Positions 6,661-13,786 are shown, numbered from the stretch's first letter. The stretch: DNA of 19,744 nt from Aigarchaeota archaeon (GCA_025059415.1 JANXDQ010000012.1:1-19744); one strand, 5' to 3'. The notes: generated by a model from the letters alone, not told the origin. Program-made: numbers and translations.

Positions 6661-7386
6661 CTATGTCCCACCCATTATTTTCGCGAAGACCTCCTCTAGA
6701 TTTTCTGCTCTAAATTCCTCCCTTAATTCCTCGGGTCGCCCCTCCTTTATGATCCTCCCATCGTCTATGAATGCTATTCGATCGCAGAGGTATTCTACCT
6801 CGAGCATGTTGTGGCTTGAGATTATGGCCGATGCGCCGCTTGTTTTCACGTAGTCCCTTATCACCTTCCTTATGTGGAAGGCGTGTCTGACGTCTAGTCC
6901 GGAGGTCGGCTCATCTAAGATCGCCACATTCGGCTCCACCATGAGGGCGGCGGCGAGTAGGATCCTCCTCTTCATGCCCTTGCTGTAAGATCCCATGGGA
7001 GATCCCAGCGCCGATTTGAGTCCGGATATCTCCACGCCCCTATCCACGCGTTCACTACCTTTGCCATAGATCTCCGCAATCATTCTCAGGAATTCGTATC
7101 CTGTTAAGTGATTGTATACGCCGGCGTCCTCCGGTAGATACGATATGTTCCTCCTAACCTTCTCGGGCTCCCTCTTGACACTATATCCCATGACCGTGGC
7201 ATCCCCGGAGTCGGGGACCAATATCGTGGAGAGGATCCTGAGAGTAGTCGTTTTGCCAGCCCCATTCGGGCCTATGATCCCAAATATCTCCGAAGATGAA
7301 ACCCTAAAGGAAACGCCCTTAAGCACCCGTTTTTTACCGAACCACTTCTCCAGGGAATCGGCGGCGACGACGTCCAAACCTGGCAC
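6661..7386 (-). CDS. ABC transporter ATP-binding protein
   Basis: A 241-residue nucleotide-binding subunit of the NatA/DrrA (ABC-2 partner) type. Motifs in order: Walker A GPNGAGKT (39-46), the Q-loop region ISYLPEDAGVYNHLTGYE (81-98), where this subfamily commonly has Glu/Asp-rich sequence instead of Gln, signature YSKGMKRR (134-141), Walker B VAILDEPTSGLD (154-165), and the H-loop SSHNMLE with H192. It energises export through the permease encoded next. The start codon is GTG; a TATA box lies about 29 nt upstream, so the mRNA is predicted to be leaderless. Downstream coupling to the permease (one-base gap) defines a two-gene operon. The trxB-like gene upstream ends 41 bp away but this operon appears to have its own promoter. 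Confidence 0.95.
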   Translation of the reverse strand: MPGLDVVAADSLEKWFGKKRVLKGVSFRVSSSEIFGIIGPNGAGKTTTLRILSTILVPDSGDATVMGYSVKREPEKVRRNISYLPEDAGVYNHLTGYEFLRMIAEIYGKGSERVDRGVEISGLKSALGSPMGSYSKGMKRRILLAAALMVEPNVAILDEPTSGLDVRHAFHIRKVIRDYVKTSGASAIISSHNMLEVEYLCDRIAFIDDGRIIKEGRPEELREEFRAENLEEVFAKIMGGT

Positions 7387-7410
7387 TCGGGGTTAGATCG
7401 TGAGAATCGC

Positions 7411-7420
7411 GTTTAAATAT
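7411..7420 (-). promoter_or_regulatory. TATA box of the ABC exporter operon
   Basis: The minus strand reads ATATTTAAAC, centred about 29 nt before the GTG start at 7386. This is the spacing expected for a leaderless transcript. Confidence 0.6.
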
Positions 7421-7427
7421 TTTTCAC

Positions 7428-8450
7428 TCACCTTCCCATTGCTTTGCGCCAATCCGATTTGATTCCCATTCCTCCGGATAATTGAATTAGGTAGTTATAT
7501 GCTGAGAGAGCGGCGATTGCACCTTGAGCTGCCGCTATAATAGCCTGCTTGTATGGGGTGTCGGTGGCGTCGCCGGCGGCAAATACCCCCTCCCTACTCG
7601 TCCTACATAATTTATCGATAATTATTTCCCCATTTTCATTGAGTTTGATGAAGTCCTTTAGCCAACCCGTATCCGCAACGTAGCCCATTTCGACGAAGAC
7701 CCCATCCACCTCGAGTTCCGAGAACTCGCCGCTATCCAAATTCTTCAACACTATCGATTTCACAGAGATGGCGCCCTTTATCTCCGCGACCCCGGTCCTC
7801 TCCATCAACTCGGCTCCCAATCCTCTAAGCCTCTCCGAGAGTTCGCCTCCAGCGGTTTTACCCGGGAAAATTATGTATAATTTATTGCCATAGCTGTTGA
7901 GCAGGGTGGCGGCCTCGTATACGGCCTCCCCCCAACCCACTATCACGACTCTTTTTCCTCTATAGAGGGGGGCATCGCAGATGGCGCAGTAGCTCACCCC
8001 CCTGCCAACGAACTTGTCTTCGCCGGGGACCCCGAGCTTTCGAGGCCTCTTCCCTACGGCCAGGATCACGGCCTTAGAGGAGTATCTCCCCCCACTTTTC
8101 GTGTAGACGGCGAAGCCCCCATCGCTTTCATCGACTTTAACTACTTCGTCATAGATCGGTTCACAGCCCAGTTCCCTAACCTGTTCTAGGATGTTATTAG
8201 CCAGCTCGAATCCGGATAATGGGGGCAGCCCTGGAAAGTTCTCAATCCTCGGGCTCACCATCAATTGGCCACCGACGTCGATCGTTATTACCGCGGTCTT
8301 CAAGCCCTGTCTCGAGGCATAGAGGGCTGCGGTGAGACCCGCGGGGCCGCCGCCCACGATCAAGACATCAAAATCTCCTCCAGACATCTCAGTTAAATCG
8401 GTAACGATGGGATAAATAACTGTTGATGATCCAGATGCCGACCTTCCCAT
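7428..8450 (-). CDS. trxB: Thioredoxin-disulfide reductase-like flavoprotein
   Basis: A 340-residue low-molecular-weight thioredoxin reductase homologue. The FAD Rossmann motif VLIVGGGPAGLTAALYAS lies at about 29-46. The redox-active pair C155/C158 is in SYCAICDAP (TrxR consensus CATCDG). The FAD-binding C-terminal motif GVFAAGDATDTPYKQA is near 289-304. Odd features: the NAD(P)H Rossmann motif, usually GGGDSA, reads GWGEAV (172-177). The Arg-rich NADPH-phosphate motif (HRRxxxR), expected after the second beta strand, is absent; that stretch reads IIFPGKTAGGELSERL. Some archaeal relatives that lack this motif do not use NADPH, so the electron donor may be NADH, ferredoxin, F420 or something else. 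About 20 residues precede the FAD domain. Start ATG 8450 is supported by GAGG five nt upstream and a TATA box 36 nt upstream. A thioredoxin partner is not visible nearby. Confidence 0.88.
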   Translation of the reverse strand: MGRSASGSSTVIYPIVTDLTEMSGGDFDVLIVGGGPAGLTAALYASRQGLKTAVITIDVGGQLMVSPRIENFPGLPPLSGFELANNILEQVRELGCEPIYDEVVKVDESDGGFAVYTKSGGRYSSKAVILAVGKRPRKLGVPGEDKFVGRGVSYCAICDAPLYRGKRVVIVGWGEAVYEAATLLNSYGNKLYIIFPGKTAGGELSERLRGLGAELMERTGVAEIKGAISVKSIVLKNLDSGEFSELEVDGVFVEMGYVADTGWLKDFIKLNENGEIIIDKLCRTSREGVFAAGDATDTPYKQAIIAAAQGAIAALSAYNYLIQLSGGMGIKSDWRKAMGR

Positions 8451-8480
8451 ATCAGCCTCGTGAGGACCGTGTGGTTTTGG

Positions 8481-8500
8481 GGGATTAAATTGTTATAAGG
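8481..8500. promoter_or_regulatory. Adjacent divergent TATA boxes (trxB-like / 54-aa gene)
   Basis: On the minus strand AATTTAATCC (8482-8491) is centred 36 nt before the trxB-like ATG. On the plus strand TGTTATAAGG (8491-8500) is centred about 38 nt before the ATG at 8533. The two boxes share an edge, so TBP binding at the two promoters may interfere. Confidence 0.5.
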
Positions 8501-8532
8501 ATAGAGGACGATGTTTTCTCTAGGTGTGTTTG

Positions 8533-8697
8533 ATGGGGGTCCCTGGCGACTTGATTGATAAGATGAAGCTGCTCAGGGGGCATGGATACATTCTTCCATC
8601 GGATTTAGAGATGATAGTTAGGGAACTGATGTACTTGAAGGGCGAGGTGGAGAAGATTAAGAGGGCCCTGGAAAAGCATGGTATAACCGTGGAGTGA
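8533..8697 (+). CDS. Small helical protein of 54 residues, unknown function
   Basis: ATG at 8533 opens a 54-codon frame ending in TGA at 8695-8697. The protein begins MGVPGDLIDKMKLLRGHGYI and ends EKIKRALEKHGITVE. It is Lys/Glu/Leu-rich and soluble, and reads as two helices joined by a LPSDLEM turn. The second helix has a heptad-like spacing of Leu, Val and Ile (IVRELMYLKGEVEKIKRAL), so a short coiled coil or a dimer is plausible. I do not recognise a family. Evidence that it is real: a TATA-like box about 38 nt upstream, a Shine-Dalgarno AGGTG (8522-8526) 6 nt before the ATG, codon use like its neighbours, and a tight convergent fit (5 bp) against the PfkB gene. Without it the gap between trxB-like and PfkB genes would be about 250 bp, unusual for this window. 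Confidence 0.68.
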   Translation: MGVPGDLIDKMKLLRGHGYILPSDLEMIVRELMYLKGEVEKIKRALEKHGITVE

Positions 8698-8702
8698 GAG
8701 GC

Positions 8703-9584
8703 CTAGACCTCAATTATGGATTCGTAGATTTCCCAAGCCCTTCTCCTAATCTCATCCCCGGCGGAAGGTGATATGAGTGATCGAAATCCGATGTCCTCCA
8801 CAACTAGCGAAGCTGCCGCGGAGCCCATTGCAGCGGCCAATTCGAGGTCTTTGGAGTTGAGGTATTCTGCCACGAAAGCTCCCCCAAACGCGTCACCGGC
8901 CCCCGTAGAATCCACTTCTGGGACCTCATAAGAGGGGACTTTGAGCTTTTTTCTCCCATCGTAAACTAGGGCCCCCTCCGCTCCGAGGGTTAGAATTGTG
9001 ATCTTTGCCCCCGTGCCTTTCAATGATTTCAGCATCATGTTCGGGTCATCGCTCTTGGAAAGGATCTGAGCCTCTTCTTTTGAGATCCTTAAGATCCAGA
9101 GGTTTGGGAGCTTCAGGCTGACCGGTTTAAGAACGATGTCGCCCCCCTCTCCCGATTCCCTCATTAGTCCCTGAGGATCTAATGCGACCATCTCATGCCT
9201 CCCAAGAAGTCGCTCTATATCCATTGTGGTGATTTCCCAGGCAACCGGACCCAGGTATATGGCATCTCCCTCAATTTCCTCTAACGTGATTTCCCCAGCC
9301 CGCGAGAGTAGTTTAAGCTTCCTCCCACCACCAAGGTAATTCAGCTGAAACGACGTGGTCTTGGATTCCGGATCAACGTAGACCTCTGAGAGGTCTATCT
9401 TCATTGACTCTAGGAGGCCCAAGTATTCCCTGGGAAAATCGGCGCCGACCCTAGAAATTATCTTCACCTCTGATTTCAGGAGTTTTGCCGCAAGGGCGGC
9501 GTAGCAGGCGACCCCGCCCATGTTACAATGTATTCCGCGTTCTAGGACAACCTTGTCAATAGTCAAATGTCCAACAATAGCCAT
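8703..9584 (-). CDS. PfkB/ribokinase-family carbohydrate or nucleoside kinase
   Basis: A 293-residue kinase of the PfkB family. It starts AIVGHLTIDKV, contains the Gly-rich substrate motif NMGGVACYAA (21-30), and the ATP/anion-hole signature EVDSTGAGDAFGGAF with catalytic base D231 (usual DTxGAGD). The middle carries VALDPQGLMR (133-142). The family phosphorylates sugars, nucleosides or inositol; specificity is not readable. Archaeal relatives of similar length include cytidine/nucleoside kinases, ribose-1-phosphate kinase and myo-inositol kinase. Two ATG codons are in tandem (9587 and 9584); GAGG lies 4 nt before the second, which I prefer. A TATA box (9620-9629) lies 40 nt upstream and a hairpin overlaps the ribosome site. 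Convergent with the 54-aa gene and divergent from lysC. With udp in the same window, a role in nucleoside or pentose salvage is possible but unproven. Confidence 0.9.
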   Translation of the reverse strand: MAIVGHLTIDKVVLERGIHCNMGGVACYAALAAKLLKSEVKIISRVGADFPREYLGLLESMKIDLSEVYVDPESKTTSFQLNYLGGGRKLKLLSRAGEITLEEIEGDAIYLGPVAWEITTMDIERLLGRHEMVALDPQGLMRESGEGGDIVLKPVSLKLPNLWILRISKEEAQILSKSDDPNMMLKSLKGTGAKITILTLGAEGALVYDGRKKLKVPSYEVPEVDSTGAGDAFGGAFVAEYLNSKDLELAAAMGSAAASLVVEDIGFRSLISPSAGDEIRRRAWEIYESIIEV

Positions 9585-9587
9585 CAT

Positions 9588-9603
9588 TCCTCGTATCCGA
9601 GGA
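9588..9603. promoter_or_regulatory. Perfect inverted repeat over the PfkB gene's ribosome site
   Basis: TCCTCG-TATC-CGAGGA has perfect 6-base arms and a 4-base loop. On the minus strand it includes the GAGG Shine-Dalgarno and ends one base before the first ATG. The predicted transcription start (about 9597) lies within it, so it may act as a DNA operator rather than an RNA hairpin. Confidence 0.4.
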
Positions 9604-9619
9604 TTCCCGGGAAGAGCTG

Positions 9620-9629
9620 GTTAAAAAGG
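9620..9629 (-). promoter_or_regulatory. TATA box of the PfkB-family kinase gene
   Basis: The minus strand reads CCTTTTTAAC, centred about 40 nt before the preferred ATG at 9584. Confidence 0.5.
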
Positions 9630-9644
9630 CAATTAGCCAATTCG

Positions 9645-9662
9645 TTGGGGGAGACCCTCCAA
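9645..9662. other. Inverted repeat between divergent PfkB and lysC promoters
   Basis: TTGGGGG-AGAC-CCTCCAA can form a 7-base-pair stem (one G:T pair) with a 4-base loop. It lies between the two divergent TATA boxes, upstream of both, in a position suited to a regulator-binding site. No known regulator site is recognised. Confidence 0.3.
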
Positions 9663-9686
9663 TTTCTCATCCTCGATGGATAACCC

Positions 9687-9694
9687 CTATAAAG
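9687..9694 (+). promoter_or_regulatory. TATA box of lysC
   Basis: CTATAAAG, centred near 9690, is 41 nt before the in-frame GTG at 9731 and 68 nt before the TTG at 9758. The predicted transcription start is near 9716. Confidence 0.55.
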
Positions 9695-9757
9695 GACCTT
9701 TTTCCGGATTGGAGGGAGAATTCTAGGCCAGTGATCTATTCATGGGGGGTGTTTGGG

Positions 9758-11149
9758 TTGAAGAAGCTGGTGATGAAGTTCGGCGGATCTTGTGTCAGGG
9801 ATGGCGACACCATAAAGTACTCCTCCCAAATCGTGAAGAGATACCTAGATCGGGGATCCAGGGTAATCGTAGTAGTCTCCGCGATGGCCGGCGTGACGGA
9901 TGGATTGTTAGAGGCGCTAAAGGAGGCTGAAAAGGGCGCAGAGACCGAGATCAAGAAATTCGTTGGGGAATTGAGACGTAGACATCGAGAAGCCTGTGAG
10001 AAGGCCATAGATGAGCCCCGGATCAGGGAGGAAGTTTGGGTCTCTGAGGAAGAAGAGATACGGGAATTGGAGAAAATCCTATCAATAGTGGCCTACCTGA
10101 GGGAGGCCACGCCTAGGATAAGGGACTACGTCCTCTCATTTGGAGAGAGGTTATCGACGAGGATATTCTGCGGGGCCTTAATGAGTCAAGGGGTGGAGGC
10201 GCGTTATCTCAGGGGATGGGAGGCGGGAATAATAACCGATGATAATTTCGGATCAGCCCGGCCCTTGACGACTTTGACCTATAAAGAGGCCTCCAAGAGG
10301 TTAAGCGCGCTACTCGAGAAGGGGATAACACCGGTGGTCACGGGCTTTATAGCGGCGACGCCCGATGGCGTGATTACGACGCTTGGTAGAGGGGGCTCAG
10401 ACTACTCCGCGACGATCCTGGGAGCCGCACTAAAGGTAGATGAGATAATTCTTTGGAAAGATGTCGACGGCGTAATGACGGCCGATCCGAAGCTCGTCCC
10501 GGACGCGAGGACGATCCCGATAATGTCCTACGATGAGGTGGTTGAGCTGGCGTACTTTGGAGCCGAGGTGGTCCACCCACTGGCCTTAGAGCCGGCGTCA
10601 AGAGAGAACATCCCGATACACGTGAAAAACCTGTTCAACCCCGATGCCAAGGGAACTTTGATCACGAAAACCGCTGGAGGGGACACGGTCAAGGCGTTAA
10701 CCATGGTTAAGAACGTGGCGATACTCCTGGTGAGCGGCATCGGGATACTCGGGCCCCCCGCGACCGGCGCCAAGATGCTCGACCTATTCAACAGGATAGG
10801 CGTTCAAGTGATAATGCTCTCACAGGCCTCTTCCCAGGCTAATATATCCATCGCGATTCCCGGCGACACTTTGGAGAAGGTCCTGAAGGCCATAAAGATG
10901 GAGTTCCCGGAGGGCGAGCTAAAATTCGAGTACGAAAAGGGCGTGTGCGTCGTCGCGGTGATAGGCTCCGGGATGAGGGGGAAGCCCGGGGTGGCCGCCA
11001 AGATATTCAACGCCGTTGCCAACGAGGGCGTAAACATAAAGATGATAGCGCAGGGGTCCTCCGAGCTGAACATCTCTTTCGCCGTCAAAGAAGATGACGG
11101 GATAACCGCGCTGAGGGCCGTTCACAGGGCATTTAATCTAAATGCTTAA
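9758..11149 (+). CDS. lysC: Aspartate kinase
   Basis: Monofunctional aspartokinase, which phosphorylates L-aspartate with ATP, the first step toward Thr, Met and Lys. Kinase-domain motifs (numbered from TTG 9758): KFGGSC near residue 7, VIVVVSAMAGVTD near 35, YVLSFGERLS near 125, TTLGRGGSDYSATILGAAL near 209-227, and WKDVDGVMTADPK near 235. Two ACT domains follow from about residue 308 (VAILLVSGIGILGPPATGA; VCVVAVIGSGMRGKPGVAA), so allosteric feedback by an end product is likely, although which one cannot be read. Start is uncertain. TTG 9758 gives MKKLVMKFGGS, typical of the family, with GGGGTG 6 nt upstream. The in-frame GTG at 9731 would add nine residues (MIYSWGVFG) and fits the TATA spacing better. 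No homoserine dehydrogenase domain is fused. asd follows after 44 bp. Confidence 0.94.
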   Translation: MKKLVMKFGGSCVRDGDTIKYSSQIVKRYLDRGSRVIVVVSAMAGVTDGLLEALKEAEKGAETEIKKFVGELRRRHREACEKAIDEPRIREEVWVSEEEEIRELEKILSIVAYLREATPRIRDYVLSFGERLSTRIFCGALMSQGVEARYLRGWEAGIITDDNFGSARPLTTLTYKEASKRLSALLEKGITPVVTGFIAATPDGVITTLGRGGSDYSATILGAALKVDEIILWKDVDGVMTADPKLVPDARTIPIMSYDEVVELAYFGAEVVHPLALEPASRENIPIHVKNLFNPDAKGTLITKTAGGDTVKALTMVKNVAILLVSGIGILGPPATGAKMLDLFNRIGVQVIMLSQASSQANISIAIPGDTLEKVLKAIKMEFPEGELKFEYEKGVCVVAVIGSGMRGKPGVAAKIFNAVANEGVNIKMIAQGSSELNISFAVKEDDGITALRAVHRAFNLNA

Positions 11150-11151
11150 CT

Positions 11152-11160
11152 CATATAAAG
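11152..11160 (+). promoter_or_regulatory. Possible internal promoter for asd
   Basis: CATATAAAG lies in the 44-bp lysC-asd gap, centred about 37 nt before the asd ATG, the same spacing seen at other promoters here. It suggests asd can be transcribed independently as well as by read-through from lysC. Confidence 0.45.
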
Positions 11161-11193
11161 TAACCATAATTCCCAAAACGTGAGGGGTGGGAG

Positions 11194-12258
11194 ATGGATA
11201 AGCTCAGAACCGCTCTTCTCGGCGCCACGGGCATGGTTGGCCAGAGATTCGTCAAATTGCTGGAAAACCATGAAATGTTTGAGTTAAGCGTTCTAGCCGC
11301 CTCATCTGCATCAGCTGGCAAGAAATACCGAGATGCCGCACACTGGTGTATTGAGGGAGGTGTTCCCGAGGAAATCGGGGAAATGCCCGTCGTCAGGGCT
11401 GATCTGGAGGATGTCAAGAAAGAGGGATCAATTGACCTCGTATTCTCTGCTTTACCATCCGAGGTGGCTAGGGCGGTTGAGGCCGAGTTCGCTAAGGCTG
11501 GATTCCCCGTCGTAAGCGATGCCAGCGCATATAGAATGGAGGAAGATGTCCCGATACTGATCCCTGAGGTTAATCCGGAGCACCTCGAGCTCGTGAAAAA
11601 GCAGGCTAAGCGCGGGTGGAAGTCCTTCATACTCACGAACCCAAACTGCACATCCAATGTCTTAATTCTGACGCTTAAGCCCCTCCAGGACAACTTCGGC
11701 ATCAAGCGCGTAATGGTGTCGACGATGCAGTCATTGTCTGGCGCGGGCTGGCTCGGAGTCCCCTCAATGGCCATCCTCGACAACATCTTACCATACATCA
11801 AGAACGAGGAGGAGAAGGTTGAGAGAGAGGCTCTCAAGATCATGGGTAAATTCGATGGATCGAAGATAATCCCCGCGGACTTCAAGATCTCGGCCAGCTG
11901 TCACAGAGTTAACGTCTTAGAAGGCCATACGGAGGCGGTCTTCATAGAGCTGGGATCCAAGGCGGACATTAACCAGGTTATCAAGGCCATGAAGGATTTC
12001 CGGGGAAGACCGCAGGAACTAAATCTCCCAACCGCGCCGAAAAACCCCATAATAGTGAGGGCGGAGCCCGATCGCCCCCAGCCGCGTCTCGATAGATATG
12101 CTGGGAATGGTATGTCGGTCGTGGTGGGCAGAATACGGGTGGATCCGGTATTCGGGAATGGGATAAAATATGTCCTTGTCGGGCACAACACGATCAGGGG
12201 CGCGGCTGGCAACGCGGTGCTGAGCGCTGAGCTCGCCGTCAAAGAAGGCTATATCTAA
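11194..12258 (+). CDS. asd: Aspartate-semialdehyde dehydrogenase
   Basis: A 354-residue NADP-dependent dehydrogenase that reduces aspartyl-4-phosphate to aspartate-semialdehyde, the step after LysC. The N-terminal dinucleotide motif is LLGATGMVGQRFV (8-20). The catalytic cysteine is in TNPNCTSN (near 150-157). Substrate-binding and catalytic residues appear in SASCHRVNVLEGHTEAV (near 236-252), including the conserved Arg and His. Length and sequence fit the archaeal/fungal-type Asd rather than the enterobacterial type. The ATG is preceded by GAGGGGTGG at 11182-11190. It lies 44 bp after lysC and probably forms an operon with it, with a possible internal promoter. No further pathway genes (hom, dapA, thrB) follow; the next gene is pyk. 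Confidence 0.96.
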   Translation: MDKLRTALLGATGMVGQRFVKLLENHEMFELSVLAASSASAGKKYRDAAHWCIEGGVPEEIGEMPVVRADLEDVKKEGSIDLVFSALPSEVARAVEAEFAKAGFPVVSDASAYRMEEDVPILIPEVNPEHLELVKKQAKRGWKSFILTNPNCTSNVLILTLKPLQDNFGIKRVMVSTMQSLSGAGWLGVPSMAILDNILPYIKNEEEKVEREALKIMGKFDGSKIIPADFKISASCHRVNVLEGHTEAVFIELGSKADINQVIKAMKDFRGRPQELNLPTAPKNPIIVRAEPDRPQPRLDRYAGNGMSVVVGRIRVDPVFGNGIKYVLVGHNTIRGAAGNAVLSAELAVKEGYI

Positions 12259-12325
12259 AAGGGGCGAGGAATAAGGACCAATCCACATCAATTATCACAT
12301 CATAAAATCTTTGGACACGCGTAGC

Positions 12326-12354
12326 CACATTTTTAAGGAGTCACATTTTTAAGG
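12326..12354 (+). repeat. Tandem 13-bp direct repeats, each with a TATA box, before pyk
   Basis: CACATTTTTAAGG occurs exactly twice (12326-12338 and 12342-12354), 16 bp apart start to start. Each copy contains the TATA-like TTTTTAAG. The downstream copy is centred about 34 nt before the pyk ATG (leader about 8 nt), the upstream copy about 50 nt before it (leader about 24 nt). This suggests two tandem core promoters, or duplicated factor sites. Confidence 0.6.
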
Positions 12355-12382
12355 GCAACTGTAAGCCTTATTCTCCAGGCAA

Positions 12383-13786
12383 ATGGCGAAGACCAAGATT
12401 GCTGTGACCATAGGCGCGGCCTCAAAGACCAAGGAAGTAGTCAGGGCTATGGCATTATCCGGGGCAACGATCTTCAGGATAAATTTCAGTCATGGATCGC
12501 CAGAGGAATGGGGCGAGGTGGTGGATATCGTTCGGGAGGTGGAAAAAGAACTCGGGAAATACTTCGCCCTAATAGGAGATCTGCGGGGCCCATCTGTTAG
12601 GTTGGGCGATTTAGAGGACCCGATTAATATAAAGGCCGGTGAAGAGATCAAGCTGGTCTTAGCTCCCGAATCATGTAAATCCGAAAAATTGATTCCGCTG
12701 CCCAACCCAGTTGCGTTCAAGGCGTTGAGAAAAGGCCATGTAATCCTCATGGACGATGGTCGGGCGGCGTTCAGGGTAGAATCCGTTTCCGCCTCAGAGA
12801 TCGTTCTGAAGGCTCTCACGGATGCCCATATAACATCTAGAAAAACCATAGTGATCCAGGGAAGCGGATTAGATATGCCAGCAATAAGCGATCAAGAAGT
12901 TAAGGCGATCAAATTCGCCGTCGAGAATGGATTCGACTACATCGGGTTAAGCTACGTGCGGGGCGAGGAAGACATCTCTATGCTGCGGGGAATTTTCCTA
13001 TCCCTCGGCGCCGAGCGGACCTCCATAATAGCCAAGATAGAGACCCCGATCGCCGTTAAGAGGTTGAGGGAGATAGTGGCCACCGCCGACGCCGTCCTAG
13101 TGGCTAGAGGAGATCTTGGAATGCACTTCCCACTAGAGGAGATTCCAGAACTACAACGGAAGATCACGAGCCTATGCGTTGAATATGGTAAACCCGTCAT
13201 AGTTGCTACACAGCTCTTAGGATCCATGATAGAGAACCCTGTCCCCACGCGCAGCGAGCTCGTGGACGTTGTTTCAGCCCTTACGGAAGGAGTCGATGCG
13301 TTGATGTTGACCGGGGAGACGGCTGTGGGGAAGTATCCCGTCGAGGCCGTTAAATGGCTCTCGAAGATCATCGAGAGATATGAGCCGACCATAACTCTTC
13401 CGAAAAGGGGGATAAAGCCGGAAAACCACATAGCGGATAGGTTCGCCGCAGGAATAGTCTCGATGGCCGAATCCCTTAACGCGGTGATCGCCGTTTACAC
13501 GAGGTCGGGTAAAACCGCCGAGAGGATAGCCAGCTTCAAGCCAACGTGCCGAGTCATCTCAGCGTCGCACGATGAGGTAACATTGAGGAAGCTCGCCCTC
13601 ATAAGAGGGATTGAGACCTTAAAGGTATCAGCGCAAAGCTATGAGGAGGGATTAGAGGAGCTCGAGAGGAAGGTGAGGGAAGCTCATGATATCCCAGAGA
13701 ACTCCATAGTGATCTTGACCTATGGGATGCGCGGCGAGCCCGTGCACATCGTGAAGATAGTCCAGTTAAGGAAAAGTGAGGATTAA
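12383..13786 (+). CDS. pyk: Pyruvate kinase
   Basis: A 467-residue pyruvate kinase, which converts phosphoenolpyruvate and ADP to pyruvate and ATP at the end of glycolysis. Active-site residues are all present: R32, N34 and S36 in RINFSHG; D66 and R73 in GDLRGPSVRLG; K218 and E220 in IIAKIETPIAV; D244 in VARGDLG; and Thr in VATQLLGSM. The segment ALMLTGETAVGKYPVEAV is also diagnostic. Domain order is A (1-73), a compact B lid (about 74-155), A again to about 345, and the C-terminal regulatory domain with YTRSGKTAERIASFKP. The first A-domain motif reads GPSVR where GPKxR or GPEIR is usual, a mild change. The 3' end overlaps the convergent exonuclease gene by 4 bp. The start has no clear Shine-Dalgarno, consistent with a very short leader. 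Together with tpiA in this window it indicates Embden-Meyerhof-type carbon flow. Confidence 0.96.
   Translation: MAKTKIAVTIGAASKTKEVVRAMALSGATIFRINFSHGSPEEWGEVVDIVREVEKELGKYFALIGDLRGPSVRLGDLEDPINIKAGEEIKLVLAPESCKSEKLIPLPNPVAFKALRKGHVILMDDGRAAFRVESVSASEIVLKALTDAHITSRKTIVIQGSGLDMPAISDQEVKAIKFAVENGFDYIGLSYVRGEEDISMLRGIFLSLGAERTSIIAKIETPIAVKRLREIVATADAVLVARGDLGMHFPLEEIPELQRKITSLCVEYGKPVIVATQLLGSMIENPVPTRSELVDVVSALTEGVDALMLTGETAVGKYPVEAVKWLSKIIERYEPTITLPKRGIKPENHIADRFAAGIVSMAESLNAVIAVYTRSGKTAERIASFKPTCRVISASHDEVTLRKLALIRGIETLKVSAQSYEEGLEELERKVREAHDIPENSIVILTYGMRGEPVHIVKIVQLRKSED

Noticed and set aside
7428..8450. trxB-like gene as part of the ABC exporter operon.
   Set aside because: A good TATA box with leaderless spacing lies in the 41-bp gap before the ATPase gene, so separate transcription is more likely, although read-through is possible.
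9595..9757. Lysine riboswitch or T-box leader before lysC.
   Set aside because: The predicted lysC leader is at most about 40 nt, far too short, and no conserved riboswitch core is visible; these classes are also essentially bacterial.
11151..11885. Long open frame (244 codons) on the minus strand opposite asd.
   Set aside because: It is fully antisense to a well-supported asd gene; the translation is Ser/Pro/Leu-rich low-information sequence with no motif and no promoter or Shine-Dalgarno.
12952..13431. Open frame of 159 codons on the minus strand opposite pyk.
   Set aside because: It lies opposite catalytic pyk sequence and its composition (Ser/Thr-rich) is typical of a codon-bias shadow.
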